Positions 8,331-15,511 of a stretch of 64,000 nt of DNA are shown one piece after another. Position 1 is the first letter of the stretch, and each line of letters opens with the position of its first letter. Under the pieces are notes generated by a model. The model worked only from the letters and a program-made list of their open reading frames with translations, made no database searches and was not told the origin of the DNA. Origin of the DNA: an uncultured Eubacteriales bacterium (GTDB taxonomy: Bacteria; Bacillota; Clostridia; Christensenellales; CAG-917); NCBI GenBank assembly GCA_900548005.1, contig URIZ01000001.1, forward strand, positions 186,001-250,000, in the 5' to 3' direction. Made by a program: the position numbers and the translations under genes.

Positions 8331-8846
8331 TTGAAAGAACTGCAAATCAACGAACAAATCAGAGACAGAGAAGTTCGCCTGATCGGTGATGACGGGCAGC
8401 AATTCGGCGTGATTTCAATCAGAGAAGCGCGTCAGATTGCCGAAGAACGCGGCCTTGATATATGCAAGGTTTCGCCGCCGTCTGTTCAGCCGGCAACGTG
8501 CAAGTTGATGGACTACGGCAAATACCGTTATGAGCAACAAAAGCGCGAAAAGGAAGCCAAGAAGAATCAAAAAGTGATGGAAATCAAAGAGATTCGTCTT
8601 TCTGCGACAATCGACATCGGCGACACGACAAGACTTGCGCAACAGACTGCAAAATTCCTTGCGGAAGGCAACAAGGTCAAAGCGTCGATTAGGCTCAAAG
8701 GTCGTCAACAAGCTCACCCCGAGATCGCGGTCAAGATTGTCGAAGACTACATCAAAATGGTCGGAGACGACGTCGTGGTTGAGAAAAAGCCCATGCAAGA
8801 AGGTCGTATGATTTTCACCATTCTCGCCCCGGCACAAAAGAAATAA
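8331..8846 (+). CDS. infC: Translation initiation factor IF-3
   Basis: 171 aa, normal IF-3 length. It keeps the 30S subunit free and checks start codons. The N-terminal domain begins KELQINEQIRDREVRLIGDDG; the linker KREKEAKKNQKV and the C-terminal domain with KEIRLSATIDIGDT follow. The start is TTG at 8331, with AGGAG at 8319-8323 seven bases upstream; a rare start codon is the rule in infC because IF-3 discriminates against it and so controls itself. An upstream in-frame GTG at 8250 lies inside the attenuator stem and is rejected. First gene of infC-rpmI-rplT. Confidence 0.95.
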   Translation: MKELQINEQIRDREVRLIGDDGQQFGVISIREARQIAEERGLDICKVSPPSVQPATCKLMDYGKYRYEQQKREKEAKKNQKVMEIKEIRLSATIDIGDTTRLAQQTAKFLAEGNKVKASIRLKGRQQAHPEIAVKIVEDYIKMVGDDVVVEKKPMQEGRMIFTILAPAQKK

Positions 8847-8908
8847 GGCAATAATATTGTGGCTTGCAGCGATGCAGGCAAAGCAAAAATATATTAGGAG
8901 GCAGACCT

Positions 8909-9106
8909 ATGCCAAAACAAAAAACACATAGCGGAGCAAAGAAGCGTTTCCACGTTACAGCAAACGGTCTTTACAAAAGAGGCCATTCTGCACACAGCCA
9001 CCTTCTTACCAAGAAGACAACCAAGAGAAAGAGAGATCTTCGTTCCATCGAATACGTAGATGAAACGAGAAGCGGAGAACTCAAAAAGTTGTTGCCGTAC
9101 AAATAA
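8909..9106 (+). CDS. rpmI: 50S ribosomal protein L35
   Basis: 65 aa, standard for bL35, a basic protein of the large subunit. The characteristic MPKQKTHSGAKKRF start and RGHSAHSHLLTKKTTKRKRDLR core are present. AGGAGG at 8896-8901 is eight bases before ATG 8909; the longer in-frame extension upstream has no ribosome site and is not part of the family. It lies between infC and rplT as in nearly all bacteria. Confidence 0.97.
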   Translation: MPKQKTHSGAKKRFHVTANGLYKRGHSAHSHLLTKKTTKRKRDLRSIEYVDETRSGELKKLLPYK

Positions 9107-9119
9107 GGAGAATTGAACA

Positions 9120-9473
9120 ATGAGAATTAAAAGATCAGTCAACGCAGTCAAAAAGCGTAGAAAAATAATGAAACAAGCAAAGGGTTATTATGGCGGAAAG
9201 CACACCCTTTATCGTATTGCAAAACAACAACTTCTCAAGAGCGGCGTATATGCATACGTTGGCAGAAAGCAAAAGAAGCGTGATTTCAGACAACTCTGGA
9301 TCGCACGTATCAACGCTGCTGCACGTATCAACGGTATGAGCTATTCCACTCTTATGCACGGTCTCAAAGTTGCGGGAATCGATCTCAACAGAAAGGTTCT
9401 CAGCGAGATTGCAATCAGCGATCCGCAAGCATTCACGGCACTGTGCGACCAAGCAAAGAAGGCTCTCGCATAA
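9120..9473 (+). CDS. rplT: 50S ribosomal protein L20
   Basis: 117 aa, standard for bL20, an early assembly protein that binds 23S rRNA and, in Bacillota, its own operon leader. The basic N-terminal helix (MRIKRSVNAVKKRRKIMKQA), GYYGGKHTLYRIAKQQ and the C-terminal globular domain ending in DQAKKALA are as expected. AAGGAG precedes the ATG. Last gene of the infC operon; a terminator follows 10 bp after the stop. Confidence 0.97.
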   Translation: MRIKRSVNAVKKRRKIMKQAKGYYGGKHTLYRIAKQQLLKSGVYAYVGRKQKKRDFRQLWIARINAAARINGMSYSTLMHGLKVAGIDLNRKVLSEIAISDPQAFTALCDQAKKALA

Positions 9474-9482
9474 CAAATTTGG

Positions 9483-9517
9483 TATCCGTTGCGCATTCAC
9501 GGCGCAACGGATATTTT
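9483..9517 (+). terminator. Intrinsic terminator after rplT
   Basis: A 12-bp stem TATCCGTTGCGC (9483-9494) with GCGCAACGGATA (9502-9513), a 7-nt loop and TTTT. Confidence 0.9.
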
Positions 9518-9575
9518 ACGAGTATTTTTCTTATAGAGACGTATTCGATTTGACAACGTGATCAAAGTGGGCAAC

Positions 9576-10352
9576 ATGACGCAAATCATCACTTCCACCC
9601 AAAATCAATACGTGAAGCAAGCTCGCTCACTTGCACAAAAGAAGTTCCGTCAACAAACGGGACTGTTTTTGGTTGAAGGGGCAAATCTGTTGAAGGATAT
9701 GCCGCTCGGCGTAGAAGTCGAATATGTTCTCGCAACTCAAAAAAGGCTTGAAGAGGCGGACGCATTTTTGTCCGCAAGGACGGATGTTGCAAATAGCGAC
9801 GTTTTTTTATCGCGCGCGCACGTATATGCGGTGAGCGACGACGTGATGGAATACGTGGCCGACACCGTTTCGCCGTACGGGATTTGTGCGGTTTGCAAAA
9901 TGCCGAAGAACGACTTTGCTATGCCTTGCGGCAACGCGCTTTTGCTTGACGGCGTGAGCGATCCGGGCAATCTCGGAACGATTTTCAGAACGGCGGCAGC
10001 GTGCGGTTTTTGCGATATATATCTTCTCGACACGGCGGATATATACTCGCCAAAGGTTGTCAGAGCAACGCTCGGCACTCTTTTCAAGGTTAGAGCGTGT
10101 CAAATCGATGAAGAGCAGGCAATATCGCTTTGCAAATCTACGTCAAGCGCGGTTTTGGATATGAGCGGAGAAAACATCCTTGTCAACAAGCCCCAAGCCC
10201 CGATTTTGTTTATATCGGGCAACGAAGCGCACGGCGTGCGCGATTGTTTGAAAAAGAACGCAAAACACATCTACTCGTTGCCTATGCAAAACGACGTAGA
10301 ATCTTTGAACGTGGCGGTCGCAACGGCCGTTGCGATGTATCAATCAATATAG
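9576..10352 (+). CDS. SpoU/TrmH-family RNA 2'-O-methyltransferase
   Basis: 258 aa. The SpoU fold motifs are clear: DGVSDPGNLGTIFRTAAACG (motif 1), ILFISGNEAHGV (motif 2) and SLNVAVATAVAMYQ (motif 3, forming the trefoil knot with the SAM site). The N-terminal ~90 residues resemble the substrate-binding domain of RlmB-like enzymes (YsgA group, 23S rRNA ribose methylation); the exact target nucleotide cannot be read from sequence. ATG 9576 is preferred, preceded by a weak GTGGG; a GTG at 9558 is a possible alternative. It follows the rplT terminator, as ysgA does near rplT in Bacillus. Confidence 0.88.
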   Translation: MTQIITSTQNQYVKQARSLAQKKFRQQTGLFLVEGANLLKDMPLGVEVEYVLATQKRLEEADAFLSARTDVANSDVFLSRAHVYAVSDDVMEYVADTVSPYGICAVCKMPKNDFAMPCGNALLLDGVSDPGNLGTIFRTAAACGFCDIYLLDTADIYSPKVVRATLGTLFKVRACQIDEEQAISLCKSTSSAVLDMSGENILVNKPQAPILFISGNEAHGVRDCLKKNAKHIYSLPMQNDVESLNVAVATAVAMYQSI

Positions 10353-10363
10353 GAGAAACAAGT

Positions 10364-11110
10364 ATGAGCGGACATAGCAAGTGGCATAATATCCAACAGA
10401 AGAAAGGCAAAACCGACGCAGCGCGTGCGAATATCTTCACGAAGATAGGTCGTGAAATCGCGGTTGCGGTCAAAGACGGCGGCGCAGATCCCAACAGCAA
10501 CAGCAAACTCGCGCAAGTTATCGCAAAGGCAAAAGACAACAACATGCCCAACGACAACATCATGCGTTCCATAAAGAAAGCCAGTGGCGAACTTGGCTCT
10601 ATCAACTACGAAGACATGACCTACGAAGGATACGGCGTCGGCGGCACGGCAATCATTGTCGAGGCACTCACCGACAACAAAAACCGTACGGCAGGCGACG
10701 TCAGACACCTTTTTGACAAGTTTGGCGGTTCTATGGGCACAACCGGTTGCGTTTCCTTTATGTTCAAACGCCGAGGCATCATCACCATTGCAAAAGCGGA
10801 CATCGAAGAAGACGATCTTATGATGTATGCGCTCGAACTCGAAGGTTTTGAAGACATTAACAGCGAAGACGACGAAGTGTATGAAGTCTACACGGACTCC
10901 GCGTCTTTTCAATCGGTGCGCAAGAGCCTTGAAGACAACGGCGTAAAGGTGCTTTCGGCAGAAATTTCCATGATCCCGGACAACTACGTCACGCCCACGC
11001 CCGAGCAACAAGCAACCATCGTCAAGATGATCGACAAGCTCGAAGAACTCGACGACGTGCAAAACGTCTATCACAACGCAGAACTCGACGTGGACGAAGA
11101 CGAAGAATAA
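10364..11110 (+). CDS. YebC/PmpR-family protein
   Basis: 248 aa, the family norm. It opens with the signature MSGHSKWHNIQQKKGKTDAARA and contains PNDNIMRSIKKASGE and the three-domain YebC fold. Members have been described both as DNA-binding transcriptional regulators and, more recently, as translation factors acting at polyproline stalls; which applies here is unknown. AGGAG at 10351-10355 and ATG 10364 set the start; the open frame continues 78 codons upstream inside the methyltransferase gene and is not used. Eleven bases separate the two genes. Confidence 0.93.
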   Translation: MSGHSKWHNIQQKKGKTDAARANIFTKIGREIAVAVKDGGADPNSNSKLAQVIAKAKDNNMPNDNIMRSIKKASGELGSINYEDMTYEGYGVGGTAIIVEALTDNKNRTAGDVRHLFDKFGGSMGTTGCVSFMFKRRGIITIAKADIEEDDLMMYALELEGFEDINSEDDEVYEVYTDSASFQSVRKSLEDNGVKVLSAEISMIPDNYVTPTPEQQATIVKMIDKLEELDDVQNVYHNAELDVDEDEE

Positions 11111-11126
11111 TTCGCACAAAAAATTC

Positions 11127-11222
11127 TTGACATACTTGCAAGTCGGTGTTATTATCTAATATAGGAAATATGAAACAAGTTTCATATTAACCCGACTTGC
11201 GATTGTCAAGGCTATGCAAGTC
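11127..11222 (+). promoter_or_regulatory. nifS promoter with nested palindromes
   Basis: Promoter TTGACA (11127-11132), 17 bp, TATTAT (11150-11155). Just downstream is a palindrome with 10-bp perfect arms, AATATGAAAC (11167-11176) and GTTTCATATT (11179-11188), separated by AA. A second word, GCAAGTC, occurs at 11138-11144, inverted at 11194-11200, and direct at 11216-11222; the first two extend to 9-bp arms (GCAAGTCGG / CCGACTTGC). These positions over and beside the transcription start suggest an operator, plausibly for an iron-sulfur or cysteine-responsive regulator (inference). Confidence 0.65.
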
Positions 11223-11254
11223 ACAACCATTTGCTTGACACAAAAGGCACGAAT

Positions 11255-12421
11255 ATGAAAAACATTTATCTCGATCATGCGGCAACCACGCCGCTGTCAC
11301 AAAAGGCTTTCGACGCGATGAAACCGTATTTCAGCGATGTTTTCGGCAACGCAAATTCGCAACACGTGTACGGTCGCGAAGGCGCAAAAGCGGTCAATGA
11401 GGCAAGACAACTTCTTGCCAATTGCATCGGAGCAAAGCCGAGCGAGATCTATTTTACCTCTTGCGGCACGGAAGCGGACAACTGGGCGGTCAAAGGCATT
11501 GCTTTGCAAAACATGCAAAAAGGCAAGCATATTATCACCACTCAAATCGAGCATCCCGCCATTTACACGACTTGCAAACAACTTGAAAAATACGGCTGGG
11601 AAGTGACTTATCTTCCCGTTGACGGCGAAGGTTTCGTATCCGCCGAAGACCTTGAAAAGGCAATCAGACCCGACACTGTGCTTGTGAGCGTCATGTATGC
11701 AAACAACGAAATCGGCACGATCGAGCCTATCAAACAGCTTTGCGAGATTGCGCACGCGCACGGGGTGCTTTTCCACACGGACGCAGTGCAAGCAACGGGC
11801 GCGGTGAGATATGACGTGAAAGATTTGGGAGTGGATTTGCTCTCTATGTCCGCGCATAAGTTCTACGGTCCGAAAGGCATGGGCGTCTTGTATGTGAGAA
11901 ACGGCATCCGCATCGAAAAACTGCTCACGGGCGGCGAACAAGAAAGAGCGCACCGCGGCGGCACGACCAACACTCCCGGAGTTGTGGGCATGGCAGCTGC
12001 GCTTGACGACGCGCTTGCAACGCTTGAAGAAGACGACGCATACGTCGCGTCTTTGCGTGACCACTTTGTTGACAGAGTGACCAAAGAGATTGACGAGATC
12101 TACTACAACGGCGCAAAAGACACGTCAAAACGTCTTCCCAACAACGCCAATTTCAGTTTCAGATACATCGAAGGCGAGTCCATTTTGTTCTCGCTTGACC
12201 TTGCCGGCATCAGCGCATCGTCAGGTTCTGCGTGTTCTTCGGGTTCGCTTGAACCGTCAAGAACGCTGCTTGCAATCGGAGTACCCGTCGGCACGGCGCA
12301 CGGATCGATAAGATTCACTTTCGGCAAGCACAACACCATGGAAGAAGTGGACTACACGGTGGACGAGCTTGTCAAAATCGTGAAGCGTTTGAGAGAAATG
12401 TCTCCGCTTTACAAGAAATAA
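11255..12421 (+). CDS. Cysteine desulfurase (NifS/IscS family)
   Basis: 388 aa PLP enzyme that takes sulfur from cysteine for Fe-S clusters. Visible features: the N-terminal YLDHAATTPLS, the PLP-lysine in SMSAHKFYGPKG, the glycine-rich GGEQERAHRGGTTNTPG, and the catalytic cysteine in SSGSACSSGSLEPS. The loop around that cysteine is of the NifS/IscS (group I) type. ATG 11255 with a nearby AAGG is chosen over a TTG at 11231. It is followed 36 bp later by the scaffold gene, forming a minimal iron-sulfur operon; no mnmA follows and no Rrf2 regulator gene precedes it. Confidence 0.94.
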   Translation: MKNIYLDHAATTPLSQKAFDAMKPYFSDVFGNANSQHVYGREGAKAVNEARQLLANCIGAKPSEIYFTSCGTEADNWAVKGIALQNMQKGKHIITTQIEHPAIYTTCKQLEKYGWEVTYLPVDGEGFVSAEDLEKAIRPDTVLVSVMYANNEIGTIEPIKQLCEIAHAHGVLFHTDAVQATGAVRYDVKDLGVDLLSMSAHKFYGPKGMGVLYVRNGIRIEKLLTGGEQERAHRGGTTNTPGVVGMAAALDDALATLEEDDAYVASLRDHFVDRVTKEIDEIYYNGAKDTSKRLPNNANFSFRYIEGESILFSLDLAGISASSGSACSSGSLEPSRTLLAIGVPVGTAHGSIRFTFGKHNTMEEVDYTVDELVKIVKRLREMSPLYKK

Positions 12422-12457
12422 TCGGAAATCAAGGGCGCAAGCCCAAGGAGTATAGAT

Positions 12458-12835
12458 ATGTACAACGAAAAAGTTATGGAAGTATTCAAAAATCCGCAAC
12501 ACATGGGCGAAGTGGAAAACTACAACGCCATCGGCACTGTCGGCAACGAAGTGTGCGGAGATATAATGCAAATCACCATGAGAATTGAGAACAACGTCAT
12601 CAAAGACGCAAAATTCAAGACTTTCGGTTGCGCCGCGGCAGTTGCGTCCAGCTCAACGGCAACGGGCATGATCATCGGCAAGACCATTGACGAGGCTCTC
12701 AAACTCACCAACAAGCAAGTCATCGAAGAACTTGAAGGCTTGCCGCCGCAAAAGATCCATTGCTCCGTCCTTGCAGAAGACGCAATCAGACTTGCAATCG
12801 ATTCTTATCTCAAAGGTGAAGCGGGCAAGCAATAA
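12458..12835 (+). CDS. Iron-sulfur scaffold protein (NifU/IscU N-terminal family)
   Basis: 125 aa, the size of a single-domain IscU/NifU-N scaffold. The three conserved cysteines are present: EVCGD (~C34), FGCAAAVASSS (~C60) and IHCSVLAEDAI (~C107), which hold the nascent cluster. The motif LPPQKIHCSVLAEDAIR is diagnostic. AAGGAG precedes the ATG. Partner of the upstream cysteine desulfurase. Confidence 0.94.
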   Translation: MYNEKVMEVFKNPQHMGEVENYNAIGTVGNEVCGDIMQITMRIENNVIKDAKFKTFGCAAAVASSSTATGMIIGKTIDEALKLTNKQVIEELEGLPPQKIHCSVLAEDAIRLAIDSYLKGEAGKQ

Positions 12836-12854
12836 CAACTTGCTTTATGCAATC

Positions 12855-12883
12855 AAAGAGCGGTTTTGCCGCTCTTTTCTTTT
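12855..12883 (+). terminator. Intrinsic terminator after nifS-nifU
   Basis: AAAGAGCGG (12855-12863), loop TTTTG, CCGCTCTTT (12869-12877), then TCTTTT. Confidence 0.92.
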
Positions 12884-12971
12884 ACCGTTTTTTGTTTGTT
12901 CTGAATTTTGCTTAAAACACGAAAGGTGTCGTAAATTGCAGAATATGGTGTAAAATGGCTTATAATAGCAT

Positions 12972-13021
12972 AATAAAAATACGTACCGTGTATTATAACC
13001 GAGATATAATACACGGTACGT
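12972..13021 (-). terminator. Strong terminator of the small minus-strand gene
   Basis: A perfect 17-bp inverted repeat, ACGTACCGTGTATTATA (12981-12997) and TATAATACACGGTACGT (13005-13021), with a 7-nt loop. Read on the minus strand it lies 16 bp after the stop codon at 13038 and is followed by ATTTTTATTA, so it is best read as an intrinsic terminator. On the plus strand no T-run follows it. Confidence 0.75.
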
Positions 13022-13037
13022 GTTGTGTGGAAGGCAA

Positions 13038-13172
13038 TTACAAGATGATGTCTTCGATTTTGTTCACAAAGGCGCGTTTTGCTTTTTTTACGGAATTGTT
13101 TGACATACTGCAATATATTGCTGTGGCAGTGACGATCCCAAGCATCGTGCCGATAATCAAAGTGTTTTTCAT
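13038..13172 (-). CDS. Small membrane-anchored protein, 44 aa, unknown
   Basis: A 44-codon gene on the minus strand: ATG at 13172-13170, a perfect AGGAGG Shine-Dalgarno (complement of 13179-13184) six bases upstream, and TAA at 13040-13038. The peptide begins MKNTLIIGTMLGIVTATAIY, a single hydrophobic segment (~4-21), followed by a basic amphipathic tail SVKKAKRAFVNKIEDII. It looks like the small YtxH-like membrane peptides of Clostridia, but I cannot assign a family. A strong terminator follows. Any plus-strand reading here lacks as good a ribosome site. Confidence 0.72.
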   Translation of the reverse strand: MKNTLIIGTMLGIVTATAIYCSMSNNSVKKAKRAFVNKIEDIIL

Positions 13173-13233
13173 TGTTTACCTCCTGCTTTTATTATTTGCA
13201 ATCATCCTTGGCGTATGTATGGCAAATTTTGGA

Positions 13234-13262
13234 TTGACAAAACCGCTCGGAAAATCTAATAT
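13234..13262 (+). promoter_or_regulatory. Promoter placing transcription start on the ATG of the 13269 gene
   Basis: TTGACA (13234-13239), 17 bp, TAATAT (13257-13262). The expected +1 is seven bases after the -10 box, at 13269, the A of the start codon, and no Shine-Dalgarno is present: a leaderless candidate. Confidence 0.75.
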
Positions 13263-13268
13263 ATAGTT

Positions 13269-13706
13269 ATGAAAAAGAAAAAACTTGTATTATCCGTATT
13301 GTGCGTTGCACTTATATGCGTTTTGCTCTCGTCCTTGACCGCGTGCATGAAAATCGGCATGCGCCAAGAGAACGTTGTCAAAAAGCTCACTGAGAGCGGC
13401 GCAACCATTCGCTACGAGCGCAACACGCCAATGACCAAGGACGGACAAAACGACCAAAAACTCGGCGATTTGATCTATTCCACAAAGACGTTTACGGAAA
13501 CGGTGGACGGAGAGGAGAGCGAAGTGGTGCGCGAGCTGTACGTCATCTTTGCCGGCAACGACTCATCGGCGGACTGGGCGGAGAAGCGTTGCAAGGACTA
13601 CGTCAGCCAAAATGCCGAAACGCTTGAAGGTTGGCAGACTTATCGCTATGACAGAGTGATCCTTTGCGGACACTACAAGTTGCTTGCAATCGCAAGGGGC
13701 TACTGA
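13269..13706 (+). CDS. Small lipoprotein, unknown function
   Basis: 145 aa. A lysine-rich start, a hydrophobic core and a lipobox LTAC with the cysteine at residue 26 mark a lipoprotein anchored outside the cytoplasmic membrane after modification by Lgt (encoded at 57.9 kb). The mature part is hydrophilic with no recognised domain; ELYVIFAGNDSSADWAEKRCKDYVS may form a small alpha/beta fold. There is no ribosome site, and the promoter puts +1 at the ATG, so the mRNA is probably leaderless. Monocistronic, ending before the hairpin at 13940. Confidence 0.8.
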   Translation: MKKKKLVLSVLCVALICVLLSSLTACMKIGMRQENVVKKLTESGATIRYERNTPMTKDGQNDQKLGDLIYSTKTFTETVDGEESEVVRELYVIFAGNDSSADWAEKRCKDYVSQNAETLEGWQTYRYDRVILCGHYKLLAIARGY

Positions 13707-13939
13707 TTCTTGCCTGACGACTTGCAAGAGCCGTTGTCAAAGCCAAGTTGCAAGAGCCAAAGTCAAAAGCAAGTTTCATCGGCTCAATTGGGGGCTAAGA
13801 GCATAAGGGCAAATGTGCCTTGACACAACGCGTGTCAAAAGCGTGCAACGCCAAGCAGCAAGCAAAAGTTATGGTGCAAGCAAAATCCGATTGCATCGGT
13901 TATCAACAAAAAAGATATGCAATAGTTATCGACCTAAAA
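13707..13939 (+). other. Non-coding stretch with a 26-bp tandem duplication
   Basis: No gene is supported in 13707-14191. Two imperfect 26-bp units starting (C/G)TTGCAAGAGCC occupy 13721-13746 and 13747-13772. Further on, 13964-14010 holds three to four imperfect 12-bp units of the type TTTCNATATCCA. Otherwise only the two terminators listed separately are seen. Confidence 0.5.
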
Positions 13940-13967
13940 AAAAAGCGCGTGACAACGCGCTTTTTCT
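13940..13967 (+). terminator. Bidirectional-looking terminator
   Basis: AAAAAGCGCGT (13940-13950), loop GACA, ACGCGCTTTTT (13955-13965). It serves the plus-strand lipoprotein gene and could also stop read-through from the minus-strand protease gene. Confidence 0.85.
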
Positions 13968-14103
13968 ATATCCATTTTCATATCCATTTCCATATCTATT
14001 TCTATCTTATCTCTGCTCGTCAGTATGTTTTTCCTAAATAGCCTTGTGCCAACAAACACACTGAACAGTGGCTGCTCTGGCATAATAACAGGAATTTTTG
14101 GAC

Positions 14104-14130
14104 GAAAAAACGCCCGGAAAACCCGGGCGT
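14104..14130 (-). terminator. Terminator of the HtrA-like gene
   Basis: On the minus strand, ACGCCCGG (14130-14123), loop, CCGGGCGT (14117-14110), then a run of T (A-run 14105-14110 on the plus strand). It lies ~60 bp after the stop codon at 14192. Confidence 0.88.
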
Positions 14131-14191
14131 CAAACGGTCGGCATAGGGAGGATAAATATAAGTGCCGACAAATTGGGGAGATCAATTATTA

Positions 14192-15295
14192 TTATACAAC
14201 TTTAAAGTCAATTGTCAAGGCTTTACCCAAAATATTATTTTCGGATTTTGATGCCCAAGAGATGAAGTCAAGCACGGTGTTTGCAGACAGCGCAAATCCC
14301 ATATTGTCAATTCTTTCGTTAACCAGTTTGGACTCTACAATGCCCACGACAGTGCCGAGAACGTCAACCATCGGTCCGCCGCTGTTGCCTTCGTTGACAG
14401 CCGCATCGGTCAAAATGAAAGTGCCTGCGCCCCAGCTTGAGATGCTGATGCCTGTTTGCGACACCGTACCGGTTGTGATGCTGTTGCAAAACCCTTCGGG
14501 GTTACCGATGAGAGCAACCGCATCGCCGCGTTTTGTATAGTTGCTTGACGCAAGTTTGAGCGACGGATGCGCCGAGTTTGAGGGTTGAGTGCCTTTTATG
14601 CGGAGAATTGCGATGTCCGCTTGGTCGTTTTCGGCAGCCTTTTTGTCGTCGTTGTATGCGCCGTATGCCACGATTTCAAGCTCGTAGTAGGTGCTGTCGG
14701 AGTCTTCAAACGTGCAAATAATCTTGCTGTATGACGCCCATGTGTATGTTGTGACCGTGTAGGGAAAACCGGTTCTTGTCTCTTTTACGTATCTCACGCA
14801 GTGTGCGTTGGTGAGAAGATAGCGTTGAGTCGTGCCGCTTGCGTCGGTGTCCGAGATGAGAAAAGCGGTCGCAGTGGCAGGGTTGGAAGAAGACGACTCG
14901 TACATATAAAGTCTTGCAACGGACGCGGCTTTTTTATTGGCGACTTGTCCGACGGTGGACGTGAGAGCTTCAAGAGCCTTGTTTGCGGCGGCGTCTGTGA
15001 CGTCACCCACGATGTCGGTGTCCTTCAAAGCGTCGTCGATTGCGTCCTTGTATTGCTCGCGCATGTTTGCCGAGATTTGAGACGCATATTCGTCGGCGAT
15101 TGATTGTTTGAGGCTTGCAAGCACGATGACGTTGACAAGCACCACCACGCACATTACAGCCGCAACCACGATGCAAATGATGCTTGCCGTGTTGAGCTTG
15201 CCCCCGTTATGTTTCGGAGTGGGGGTGTGATATATGGGAGTATTCGGCTCGGGAGTGCCCCTTTGATCGTCGAAAAAGTTGTTGAATTCGTCCAT
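14192..15295 (-). CDS. Membrane-anchored trypsin-like serine protease (HtrA/DegP family, no PDZ)
   Basis: 367 aa. A cytoplasmic N-tail (1-35) precedes one membrane span (~38-60), a helical linker (60-120) and a chymotrypsin-fold domain facing outward. The triad is His165 (LLTNAHCV), Asp227 (QADIAIL) and Ser305 (NEGNSGGP). Unlike typical HtrA, no PDZ domain follows the protease; the protein ends shortly after DNMGFALSANTVLDFI. The start is ATG 15295, with GAAGG ten bases upstream; an in-frame ATG 14 codons earlier has no ribosome site. Divergent from degV. Likely role in envelope protein quality control. Confidence 0.88.
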   Translation of the reverse strand: MDEFNNFFDDQRGTPEPNTPIYHTPTPKHNGGKLNTASIICIVVAAVMCVVVLVNVIVLASLKQSIADEYASQISANMREQYKDAIDDALKDTDIVGDVTDAAANKALEALTSTVGQVANKKAASVARLYMYESSSSNPATATAFLISDTDASGTTQRYLLTNAHCVRYVKETRTGFPYTVTTYTWASYSKIICTFEDSDSTYYELEIVAYGAYNDDKKAAENDQADIAILRIKGTQPSNSAHPSLKLASSNYTKRGDAVALIGNPEGFCNSITTGTVSQTGISISSWGAGTFILTDAAVNEGNSGGPMVDVLGTVVGIVESKLVNERIDNMGFALSANTVLDFISWASKSENNILGKALTIDFKVV

Positions 15296-15387
15296 TTTTG
15301 TTGCACCTTCGTGTTGGTTTATACCAATAAGATACATTGCTAAACTTAAACTAGTCTTAAATTTGAAAAATTTTCAAAATAAATCGT

Positions 15388-15399
15388 ATGCGCGCGCAT
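15388..15399. promoter_or_regulatory. GC-rich palindrome in the htrA-degV divergent region
   Basis: ATGCGCGCGCAT is a perfect 12-bp palindrome inside an otherwise AT-rich intergenic region, 22 bp upstream of the degV -35 box. Possible operator; no regulator identified. Confidence 0.35.
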
Positions 15400-15421
15400 T
15401 TACGCATCGAGCGCGTATAAG

Positions 15422-15450
15422 TTGACAAAATCGAATATATATAATAAAAT
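15422..15450 (+). promoter_or_regulatory. degV promoter
   Basis: TTGACA (15422-15427), 17 bp, TAAAAT (15445-15450). The leader contains CGCAAT-GT-ATTGCG (15480-15493) just ahead of the ribosome site, a possible hairpin or operator. Confidence 0.8.
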
Positions 15451-15511
15451 GGGTACACAAATTAATAAACAAAATGTAGCGCAATGTATTGCGTTTCACA
15501 AAGGAGAAGGT

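Noticed and set aside
10130..10363. N-terminal extension of YebC
   Set aside because: It overlaps the methyltransferase gene; AGGAG and the MSGHSKW start define the true gene.
12955..13266. Plus-strand 103-codon frame
   Set aside because: It runs through a terminator hairpin, and the minus strand has a better start (AGGAGG) and a clean small gene.
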